Assembly: GCF_002385225.1 (NCBI RefSeq)
Contig: NZ_DGDC01000003.1
Coordinates: forward strand, 192,284-256,283
Origin: Psychrobacter sp. UBA3962
GTDB taxonomy: Bacteria; Pseudomonadota; Gammaproteobacteria; Pseudomonadales; Moraxellaceae
Length of the DNA stretch: 64,000 nucleotides
Direction: 5' to 3'
Shown: piece after piece, positions 28,325 to 35,890 of the stretch
Layout of the letters: every line of letters begins with the position of its first letter
Numbering within the stretch: the first letter of the stretch is position 1
The notes under the pieces: generated by a model
What the model was told of the DNA's origin: nothing
Databases searched by the model: none
The model's input: only the letters and a program-made list of their open reading frames with translations
Program-made: the position numbers and the translations under genes

Positions 28325-28518
28325 TTTTCGCTTAGCTGTAGCGGGCTATAAAAGATAAATTTTATAGCCTTAAGCATTGAATGTCATAAGTTACAATAGA
28401 CATAATGCGGTTGTAAATACTCGGTTAGTTTTTGACTCAGACAATGGGCTAATATATAAAAAAGAGCTTATTGAATGCGGGCAAAGAACAGCATAATGAC
28501 TGAGGCGATTTGCAACGA

Positions 28519-28557
28519 TACCCGATAATCGTTATGGTTATCGGGTATTTTTATTAA
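28519..28557 (+). terminator. Intrinsic terminator downstream of gap
   Basis: ATACCCGATAA and TTATCGGGTAT form the stem with a 9-base loop, followed by TTTTTATT. It lies about 200 bases after the gap stop. A weaker stem without T-run occurs nearer the stop at 28344-28369. Confidence 0.75.
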
Positions 28558-28724
28558 AGTAGCTAACTATATTAATTCTATGTAATCTAAAATAATGCTG
28601 TAGAATACGGCGTTATAAAACAACTCTATTTTCTAGAAAGTTATTTTTTTGAAGTATTATTTCTCTAAAATACTATTTATTTAAAATATTTTTTCTTTAA
28701 AACATTATATTTCTAAGAAGCAAA

Positions 28725-28748
28725 TCTTCTACGATAATTAGTAGAAGA
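28725..28748 (+). promoter_or_regulatory. Stem-loop in the obg leader
   Basis: TCTTCTAC and GTAGAAGA pair perfectly around an 8-base loop, ending 57 bases before the obg ATG. There is no T-run, so a role in leader folding is more likely than termination. Confidence 0.4.
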
Positions 28749-28805
28749 CTGCAATTAGCCAATTTTCGTTAGACCAATTTAAAAGAAGTTAAGGGAGCAA
28801 GCCCA

Positions 28806-30014
28806 ATGCGATTTATTGATGAAGCAATTGTTACTGTCAAAGCAGGCGATGGTGGTAACGGCATTGTGAGCTTTCGCCGTGAAAAATATGTGCCTCGTGG
28901 CGGGCCAGATGGGGGTGATGGGGGTAAAGGAGGCGACGTGATTGTGGTTGCTGATGACAATACCAACACCCTAGTAGACTATCGTTATACCCGTCGTTAT
29001 GATGCGGGCCGTGGCCAAAATGGACAAAGTAAGAACTGCTCTGGTAAAGGGGCAGACAATATCTATCTGCGTGTGCCTATTGGCACCACCATTGTTAACA
29101 ATGAAACTGGTGAAGTGGTAGGCGACTTGACTGAAATAGGTCAAGAGGTATTAGTAGCCAAAGGGGGAGATGGTGGCCTAGGCAATACCCATTTCAAAAG
29201 CTCTACCAACCAAGCACCGCGTAAAGCCACTTCAGGATTTGAAGGGGAATTAAAAGAGCTTAAGTTTGAGCTAAAAGTTGTGGCCGATGTGGGTTTAATT
29301 GGCCTACCAAACGCGGGCAAGTCTACTTTTATCAGACAAGTATCTTCAGCTAAACCAAAAGTAGCCGATTATCCTTTCACCACTTTAGTACCTAACTTAG
29401 GGGTGGTGGATGTTGGCCTACACCGCTCATTTGTTATGGCCGATATTCCAGGTTTAATTGAAGGGGCATCAGAAGGCGCCGGTTTAGGAATTCGCTTCTT
29501 GAAACATGTGGCACGTACCCGTCGCTTGTTACATATTTTAGATATAAAGCCCATTGATGGTAGTGATCCTGTAGAAAACGGCCAAGTGATCTTAAATGAA
29601 CTTGAGCGCTTCTCGCCTGAGCTTGCTAATTTACCGCAGATTTTGATTTTAAATAAAATTGACCAAGTTCCAGACGCGGATGAACTTGATGAGCTGTGCC
29701 TACATATTGTGGCAGAGCTGGGTTGGACAGGAGCTGTGTTTAGAACTTCAACCTTGACCGGTGAGGGCGTAGATGATGTTAAATATCATCTGATGAATGA
29801 GATTGAGCGTGAAAAAGAGCGCGAGGAAGAAGATCCTTTATTTGCCGAAGAGCAAAGAGAAAGATTTGAGCGTCTTGAAGCTGAAGTGCGACTCAATACA
29901 GAAGAGCAAAAAGAGGCCTACCGTGCTGCCCGTCGAGCGGCCCGTGAAGCTGCTTTCAATGCCAATAATGAAGATGATGATGACGATGGCGTAGAGGTTA
30001 TTTACGCCCCTTAA
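28806..30014 (+). CDS. obg: GTPase Obg/CgtA
   Basis: Essential GTPase that assists 50S ribosomal subunit maturation and stress signalling. The glycine-rich Obg domain (VKAGDGGNGIVSFRREKYVP onward) occupies residues 1-158. The G domain follows with P-loop GLPNAGKST (166-174), switch II DIPGLIEGASEG and the base-specificity motif NKID. The C-terminal 60 residues are charged and end in an acidic run. The 402 residues fit the gammaproteobacterial form. GGGAG is 9 bases before ATG. The usual upstream partners rplU and rpmA are not present here. proB follows after 174 bases. Confidence 0.97.
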   Translation: MRFIDEAIVTVKAGDGGNGIVSFRREKYVPRGGPDGGDGGKGGDVIVVADDNTNTLVDYRYTRRYDAGRGQNGQSKNCSGKGADNIYLRVPIGTTIVNNETGEVVGDLTEIGQEVLVAKGGDGGLGNTHFKSSTNQAPRKATSGFEGELKELKFELKVVADVGLIGLPNAGKSTFIRQVSSAKPKVADYPFTTLVPNLGVVDVGLHRSFVMADIPGLIEGASEGAGLGIRFLKHVARTRRLLHILDIKPIDGSDPVENGQVILNELERFSPELANLPQILILNKIDQVPDADELDELCLHIVAELGWTGAVFRTSTLTGEGVDDVKYHLMNEIEREKEREEEDPLFAEEQRERFERLEAEVRLNTEEQKEAYRAARRAAREAAFNANNEDDDDDGVEVIYAP

Positions 30015-30100
30015 GGCAGCCCACTCATCCTCTGTAATCTTTTTATATCGAGTTGTGGGTTGTATTTCGGTAATAAAGTAGAGGATGAGAGAGGCCTTAA
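30011..30100 (+). repeat. Compound inverted repeat between obg and proB
   Basis: TTAAGGC (overlapping the obg stop) pairs with GCCTTAA at 30094-30100, and inside it CTCATCCTCT pairs with AGAGGATGAG at 30080-30089. Together these make 17 base pairs closing a loop of about 46 bases. There is no T-run directly after it. Confidence 0.6.
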
Positions 30101-30188
30101 ACCTTCAGCAGCTTTTTTATATTTCGAAATAGTTCAGAGTGTTAACCCAGCATATTACTATTCTATTCATTAGATTTTGGGAAGAATT

Positions 30189-31418
30189 ATGAGTGCTAAT
30201 AATAACCAGAAAAACTCTAAAGTTAGTAAAGCAAAAAGCAGTATAGCCAAGCCGATTGACTCAGACCCAGAAGACAGTCGATTTGTTACCAAGAATCGAT
30301 CTTTTAATTTAAAACGAGTCATTGTAAAGATCGGTTCCTCTTTACTGACTAACAATGGTAAGGGATTAGATCGTACAGCAATCTATGAATGGGCCAGCCA
30401 GATTGCTAAGCTGCATAATGAAGGCAAAGAGGTGATATTGGTTTCATCGGGTGCAGTGGCGGAAGGCTTAGTCAGAATGGGGCTTGATGAACGCCCTAAG
30501 AAATTAGAGGCGTTACAGGCCTGTGCGGCCATTGGGCAAATGGGGCTTATAGAGACTTGGTCATCAGCTTTGATCCAGAGCGGAGTACGCAGTGCTCAGA
30601 TCCTATTGACCCATGATGACTTGTCTAATCGTGAACGTTATCTGAATACAGCTAACACTTTACATAAGCTTTTGGCATGGCGAGTGCTGCCGGTTATTAA
30701 TGAGAATGACACCATTACCGTTGATGAGATTAAATTTGGTGACAATGATACCTTAGGCGCAATGGCTGCGGCGATGGTAAGTGCCGATCTTTATATCATA
30801 TTAACCGATCAGGACGGCGTATTTACCGACAACCCTCGCGAAAACCCTAATGCAAAAATGATTCGTCAAGAGCGCGCAATGGCAGACTATTTGTTTGATA
30901 TTGCGGGAGAGGGCGGTAAGCTTGGCAGTGGAGGTATGCTGACCAAAATTAGAGCTGGTAGATTGGCGGCTATGGGTGGCTGTCCAACGGTCATTGCTAA
31001 TGGTAGCCTTGATAAAGTCATTACCCGTATTGTTGAAGGTGAACCTGTAGGTACGTTATTGCAGACCAACCAAGCTGACAAAATTATTGCCCGTAAACAG
31101 TGGCTAGCGGCGCATTTAAGAATGGCTGGGACTTTATTTATTGATTCAGGAGCTGTGCACGCCATTACCGTACAAGGTAAGAGCTTATTGCCTGTAGGCG
31201 TAGTAGATATTCATGGTGATTTCGATGAAGGCGATGTGGTCGCAGTAGTCGATGAGACCACCAAAGAGCGTATTGCAGTAGGTCAAGTTAACTTCTCTTC
31301 GGAAGAAGCCAGACGTGTGGCTCGGAAAAGAACCCAAAGCTTTGACAAGATTTTGGGAGAGTCTGAGGAACGTGTGGTAATGATACACCGTGATGACATG
31401 GCTATTTTAAATAAATAA
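30189..31418 (+). CDS. proB: Glutamate 5-kinase
   Basis: First step of proline synthesis: glutamate to glutamyl-5-phosphate with ATP. The kinase domain starts at RVIVKIGSSLLTNNGKGLD near residue 36. It contains LVSSGAVAEGLVRMG, NENDTI and LTDQDGVFTDNPR, and the substrate loop GEGGKLGSGGMLTKI. A PUA domain fills the C-terminus (about 300-409). The start is ATG 30189, with GGAAG upstream; a TTG at 30177 is less likely. About 35 basic N-terminal residues precede the fold and are not part of the family. The obg-proB order is common in gammaproteobacteria. Confidence 0.96.
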   Translation: MSANNNQKNSKVSKAKSSIAKPIDSDPEDSRFVTKNRSFNLKRVIVKIGSSLLTNNGKGLDRTAIYEWASQIAKLHNEGKEVILVSSGAVAEGLVRMGLDERPKKLEALQACAAIGQMGLIETWSSALIQSGVRSAQILLTHDDLSNRERYLNTANTLHKLLAWRVLPVINENDTITVDEIKFGDNDTLGAMAAAMVSADLYIILTDQDGVFTDNPRENPNAKMIRQERAMADYLFDIAGEGGKLGSGGMLTKIRAGRLAAMGGCPTVIANGSLDKVITRIVEGEPVGTLLQTNQADKIIARKQWLAAHLRMAGTLFIDSGAVHAITVQGKSLLPVGVVDIHGDFDEGDVVAVVDETTKERIAVGQVNFSSEEARRVARKRTQSFDKILGESEERVVMIHRDDMAILNK

Positions 31419-31522
31419 GCGCCATAAGGTGTGGAGAGCGGTATAACCTGATACCATTGATAGGTAAGAAACGGTTCCATCTATCCATTTTGATTATAAT
31501 CTAGGACTTTAAAGAGATAATA

Positions 31523-32629
31523 ATGTCTATAATGAATTCTGATTCTGTTAACAACACTCACAACTTTGCTCCGTTGAAGAATGATCGCTTACTTAAAGCA
31601 TTGCGCTTTGAAGAAGTGGACATGACGCCTGTATGGATGATGCGCCAAGCCGGTCGATATCTTCCAGAATACAAGGCTACGCGAGCAGAAGCTGGTGATT
31701 TCATGAGTCTGTGTAAAGACACTGCGCGTGCGACAGAAGTTACGATGCAGCCTTTACGACGTTTTGATTTAGATGCGGCCATTTTATTTAGTGATATTTT
31801 AACCATTCCAGATGCGATGGGTTTAGGCCTTTACTTCGAAACTGGCGAAGGTCCAAAGTTTAAGCGTACCTTACGTACCGAAGCTGACTTTAATCAACTT
31901 GAACCCTTTAAAGCCACTGACTCATTAAGCTATGTTATGGATGCCGTTACCAGTATCCGTAAAGAATTAAATGGTTTGGTTCCTTTATTTGGATTCTCAG
32001 GTAGTGCTTGGACCTTAGCAACCTATATGATTGAAGGTGGCAGCTCTAAAGACTATCGTTACACTAAAGGTCTACTATACAGCCAGCCTGAGTTCTTACA
32101 TCAAATCTTAGATCATGTTACTACCGCTATCATCGATTATTTAGATGCACAGATTATTGCAGGTGCCCAGCTTGTTCAGCTATTTGATAGCTGGGGTGGG
32201 GCATTAGCACACCGTCAGTTTGAGGAATTTTCTCATAAGTACAATAAGCGTGTGGTTGCTGAGCTTAAACAGCGTCATCCTGAAGTTCCTGTGGTGGTAT
32301 TTACCAAAGGCGGCGGATTATGGTTAGACATTCAAGCGGATTCTGAGGCAGATTGCTTAGGGTTAGACTGGACCATGCCATTAGACAAAGCCAGAGCTAT
32401 CTTAGCTGAAAGCAATAAGCAAATTGCAGTACAAGGTAACCTAGACCCGGCTACGCTTTACGGCACCCCAGAATCGATCCGTCAAGCAGTAAGAAATATG
32501 CTCGATGATGCTTATGCCGGCGGGGTAAAAACAGGTTATATAGCTAACTTAGGTCATGGTATTACCCAGTGGGTAAACCCAGACAACGCCAAAGTATTTA
32601 TTGATGCGGTGCATGACTACAAGCTATAA
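31523..32629 (+). CDS. hemE: Uroporphyrinogen decarboxylase
   Basis: Converts uroporphyrinogen III to coproporphyrinogen III in haem synthesis by four decarboxylations. The N-terminal signature PVWMMRQAGRYLPEY carries the substrate-binding Arg residues. ILFSDILTIPDAMG includes the catalytic Asp, and GFSGSAWTLATYMIEGG and the C-terminal NLGHGITQWVNPDNAK are all conserved. The 368 residues are normal plus about 15 N-terminal. AAAGAG precedes ATG. It is 104 bases after proB and ends at a terminator. Confidence 0.97.
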   Translation: MSIMNSDSVNNTHNFAPLKNDRLLKALRFEEVDMTPVWMMRQAGRYLPEYKATRAEAGDFMSLCKDTARATEVTMQPLRRFDLDAAILFSDILTIPDAMGLGLYFETGEGPKFKRTLRTEADFNQLEPFKATDSLSYVMDAVTSIRKELNGLVPLFGFSGSAWTLATYMIEGGSSKDYRYTKGLLYSQPEFLHQILDHVTTAIIDYLDAQIIAGAQLVQLFDSWGGALAHRQFEEFSHKYNKRVVAELKQRHPEVPVVVFTKGGGLWLDIQADSEADCLGLDWTMPLDKARAILAESNKQIAVQGNLDPATLYGTPESIRQAVRNMLDDAYAGGVKTGYIANLGHGITQWVNPDNAKVFIDAVHDYKL

Positions 32630-32658
32630 AACGCATTCTGATTTAAAATTGAAGGGAT

Positions 32659-32691
32659 AAAAAATAGGCTTATTTATATAAGCCTATTTTA
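32659..32691 (+). terminator. hemE terminator
   Basis: AAAATAGGCTTAT and ATAAGCCTATTTT form a long stem with a short loop, bounded by A- and T-rich ends. Confidence 0.85.
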
Positions 32692-32901
32692 TAATGAGCG
32701 ACTCAATAATCTATTAAACTCAAATAAATAAGACTAATGCAGTCAGGTTTAATGCATTGAATAGCTGAAGCGGATAACGTAAACTTTATAAATTGCAGGA
32801 CTATTTGCAAAATAACGATTATATTTAATTTATCTAAGTTAGATTAAATAGTAAGAAGGATTTTATTTAATCGGCTTTTAATCAATCAGATAGGATGGGA
32901 T

Positions 32902-33969
32902 ATGTTACAAGCAGCCATTATTGGTGGAACGGGATATACAGGCGTTGAGCTTATAAGATTATTATCTTCTCACCCAAAAGTGACCATCAAATGGTTAACT
33001 TCAAGAACAGAAGCAGGCAAACCTGTCGCCAGTATTTTCCCAAGCTTAAGAGGCATATCTGATTTAACCTATAGTGACTTAGGAGAAGGGACGTTAGAAG
33101 CCCTTACTTCTTGTGATGTGGTGTTTTTCGCAACGCCTCATGGTGTGGCCATGCAACAGGCTGAAGCGTTAGTAGCAGCAGGGGTGAAGGTTATCGATTT
33201 GGCCGCTGACTTTAGACTACAATCCCTACAGTCGTTTGAGCAGTGGTATAAGCACAAGCATGCTTGCCCAGAGTTACTGAAACAAGCTGTGTATGGTTTG
33301 CCAGAGATTAACCGTGAGGCCATTAAAACTGCGAAAGTTATTGGCAATCCAGGCTGCTACCCAACCACCGCAATTTTAGGCTTAAAACCTATTATTGAAG
33401 CTCAAAACGATAAGGGTGAAGCAGTTATAGAACCTCGTATTATCATTGATGCAAAATCTGGGGTTTCAGGGGCAGGACGTCAGGCCAAGTTGAATCTTAA
33501 CTATGCTGAAACCACGGACAACTTTAATGCTTACGGGGTAACTGGCCACCGTCATCTCCCTGAAATTGAGCAAGGGATCCATGAGTTGCTGCAAAGTAAA
33601 TATACCCATAACATTCGTTTTGTGCCTCACTTAGTGCCTATGATTCGCGGTATGTTTACTACCATTCATTTAGGCTTAACCGACGCAGGATGTAAGCTGG
33701 ACTTGCAGCAAATTTATGAACAAGCCTATCAAAATGAAAAATTCATTGATGTCTTACCAGCAGGCGAGTTCCCTGATACACGTAGCGTAAGAGCAAGCAA
33801 TAGACTTAGAATTGCAGTGCACCAAGATAATGAAACTAAATCTGCCACTATTTTGGTGGTACAAGATAACTTGGTTAAAGGCGCAGCGGGGCAGGCCGTT
33901 CAATGTATGAACGTCATGTTCGGATTTGATGAGTCTTTAGGCTTAAATCATGTCCCTGTGGTTCCTTAA
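32902..33969 (+). CDS. argC: N-acetyl-gamma-glutamyl-phosphate reductase
   Basis: Third step of arginine synthesis; reduces acetylglutamyl-phosphate to the semialdehyde using NADPH. The nucleotide-binding motif is GGTGYTGVELIRL at residues 8-20. The catalytic Cys is at 152 in GNPGCYPTTA. The substrate block KSGVSGAGRQAKLNLNYAE and the late GNxVKGAAGQAVQ-type block (DNLVKGAAGQAVQCMN) are present. The 355 residues are typical. A GATAGGATGGGAT ribosome-binding region precedes ATG. The gene is alone, without other arg genes nearby, as is usual when arg genes are scattered. Confidence 0.97.
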   Translation: MLQAAIIGGTGYTGVELIRLLSSHPKVTIKWLTSRTEAGKPVASIFPSLRGISDLTYSDLGEGTLEALTSCDVVFFATPHGVAMQQAEALVAAGVKVIDLAADFRLQSLQSFEQWYKHKHACPELLKQAVYGLPEINREAIKTAKVIGNPGCYPTTAILGLKPIIEAQNDKGEAVIEPRIIIDAKSGVSGAGRQAKLNLNYAETTDNFNAYGVTGHRHLPEIEQGIHELLQSKYTHNIRFVPHLVPMIRGMFTTIHLGLTDAGCKLDLQQIYEQAYQNEKFIDVLPAGEFPDTRSVRASNRLRIAVHQDNETKSATILVVQDNLVKGAAGQAVQCMNVMFGFDESLGLNHVPVVP

Positions 33970-34254
33970 TTTAATTTTATGAAAATGATTTAGTTAGGAT
34001 AAGGCTTTATATTTCTATCTTAATTATTTTTTAGTCATAAATTTATTAAAATTAAAGTTTTAATTGTTGCTGTATATTACGATACGCTTGTTTATTTAAG
34101 TTGTTATCAATAATCTACGACATAAACATTACATTGAAGTTAATCTGTTGTTAGTTATTAGTTGGAGATTTAGGTATAATACCTTGCCTTAAATCTGCCT
34201 TAGAACATGGCGGCTTAACTAATTGCCGATTCACAAGATACGAGTCTAGAATAC

Positions 34255-35052
34255 ATGTCCACCGAAATCAGCAAATCCACTGCGAAAAATGTGAAGCGAT
34301 CATCTCAAGCTGTGATGAGTCCGCTGATATTGGTATTATTTGCGAGCGCAGTATTATTGACTGGCGTTATAGCCACTGCTTTTGGCCATAAATTTGGTTA
34401 TTATCGAGGCTATCAGGCATCGCAAAATGATACGAAACTTAAAGGTGATGCACAGCAACTAACTGCTGAAGATATCAAAAAGCTTAAACAGAACGTTCAA
34501 ACATTAACTAGCCAATTAAATACGGCAAAACAAGAACGTGATATTAGTCTTAATAATTTAGGACAAATGCGTCAAGATATCCAAGAGTTAGAGATAAAGA
34601 ACTTACAACTGATTCAGTTAAATGAAGTCTATGCTGATAGGGTGGTAGAGCAAGGTGGTTTACCGTTACAAGTGATAGGGGCGATGATGGAGCCCTTACC
34701 AGAGAATGCCTTTGAGTATCGCTTTGATGTGGCCATGTTGGCCAAAGATGGGAATCAACATCGCCTAAAACCAACTTTAACTTTATTGGATGAAGACAAC
34801 TTAGTTGATGTTCCTCTAGAGCCAAGCACTTATGATATTAAGGGTGTTGCTCGTATCAGAGGTCGCTTTGTGATGCCGAAAGGATTTAGACCCAAGCAGG
34901 CTAAATTAACTCTTGAATCTAATGGACAAGAAGTTGAGCAAATTTATAATTGGCAATTGTCTAGTCCAGTAGAGAAGATGCCACTTTCTTTGTCAGAGGT
35001 TCCAGAAACCGATCAACGCCCTGTCAAAGAGGGTAAAGGTAATACAGAATAA
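34255..35052 (+). CDS. Membrane-anchored coiled-coil protein of unknown function (DUF6776-like)
   Basis: 265 residues. A short basic cytoplasmic N-terminus is followed by one membrane helix (about 22-43, LILVLFASAVLLTGVIATAF). A coiled coil follows (about 70-128, with regular Leu/Ile and many Gln/Lys/Glu). A C-terminal beta-rich domain (about 135-240) includes FEYRFDVAMLAKDGNQHRL and RGRFVMPKGFRPKQAKLTL. This layout resembles a family of gammaproteobacterial hypothetical proteins I recall as DUF6776. The topology suggests the coiled coil and C-domain are periplasmic. I cannot give a function. It lies between argC and clpS. Confidence 0.65.
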   Translation: MSTEISKSTAKNVKRSSQAVMSPLILVLFASAVLLTGVIATAFGHKFGYYRGYQASQNDTKLKGDAQQLTAEDIKKLKQNVQTLTSQLNTAKQERDISLNNLGQMRQDIQELEIKNLQLIQLNEVYADRVVEQGGLPLQVIGAMMEPLPENAFEYRFDVAMLAKDGNQHRLKPTLTLLDEDNLVDVPLEPSTYDIKGVARIRGRFVMPKGFRPKQAKLTLESNGQEVEQIYNWQLSSPVEKMPLSLSEVPETDQRPVKEGKGNTE

Positions 35053-35103
35053 CTCATAGTTACTATTGTTGATTGAACCAAACTTTTTACCTAATAGAGT
35101 ATT

Positions 35104-35544
35104 ATGAATAAAAGTACTGACATCACTAACATCTCTCAGCAAAATCCGCATAGCTCAGCAGATTGGCATCATCCCGCCACTTTGCCTATTTTGCATCCTG
35201 TGAAAACGCTGCCCTCTAAATTAATAGATGAGGAAGGGGAAGAAGATGCCGAAGTAGAGGTTATGGTGGCTGATCCTGAACTTGCTGAGCCGCCTATGTA
35301 CGCCGTGGTTATGTATAACGACGACTATACTCCAATGGAATTTGTGGTCTATATTCTTCAGTCTGAATTTCGTCATGACACCCCTAGAGCGGTTGAGATT
35401 ATGCTAAATATTCATAATCAAGGCCGTGGTATTGCCGGTATTTATCCCAAAGATATTGCGGAAACCAAAGCCAAAAAAGTCAATCAAACCGCTCGCAAGG
35501 AAGGGTATCCTTTATTAACCCAAATTGAGCCTCATCAAAGTTAA
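35104..35544 (+). CDS. clpS: ClpS adaptor protein
   Basis: Binds N-degron substrates and delivers them to ClpAP. The core begins at PPMYAVVMYNDDYTPMEFV (residues 59-77) with the Asn-Asp pair and Met that form the N-degron pocket. AVEIMLNIHNQGRGIAGIY follows, and the C-terminal helix-strand is intact. At 146 residues it is about 40 longer than E. coli ClpS. The extra is N-terminal, with an acidic patch EEGEEDAEVEVMVADPELAE. In ClpS the N-terminal tail enters the ClpA pore, so the longer tail may matter. clpA follows after 346 bases. Confidence 0.95.
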   Translation: MNKSTDITNISQQNPHSSADWHHPATLPILHPVKTLPSKLIDEEGEEDAEVEVMVADPELAEPPMYAVVMYNDDYTPMEFVVYILQSEFRHDTPRAVEIMLNIHNQGRGIAGIYPKDIAETKAKKVNQTARKEGYPLLTQIEPHQS

Positions 35545-35890
35545 TTTTATAGCTTTCCTCATAAATACTAATCTTTTCTAAAGCCTACTTCTTCAGGCCT
35601 TCACCTCGCTTAAATCCTCAATAACTCATTGAAATAAAGACCTAAATCTTTGTTTGTTTTGAGTATCCTTGACCAATATCGTTACTAATATGACTTGATA
35701 TTTAGGGTGTTCAACCCTATTTACTTAACATGTGGCTAAGATCTAAGTTACAAAAAAACTGTGATATAAACAATATCATATTCATAAACTACCCAAATGC
35801 CTGGTTAACTTGTTATAGTTAACTGGCTTTTAAAAAATTCTTATAAAGATCTTAGCAAATGAAAAATTACAATATTGACAGGATACCTCT
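35545..35890. other. Intergenic region clpS-clpA
   Basis: 346 AT-rich bases. I see a small palindrome TGATATAAACAATATCA at 35762-35778 and paired GTTAAC copies at 35804-35823, which could belong to a clpA promoter region. No terminator and no gene were recognised. Confidence 0.45.

Larger units (their letters stand above)
28325..28805. other. Intergenic region gap-obg
   Basis: 481 bases, with very AT-rich stretches at 28620-28720. It contains a stem-loop just after gap (28344-28369), an intrinsic terminator near 28519-28557, and a stem-loop near the obg start (28725-28748). No gene was recognised. Confidence 0.5.
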
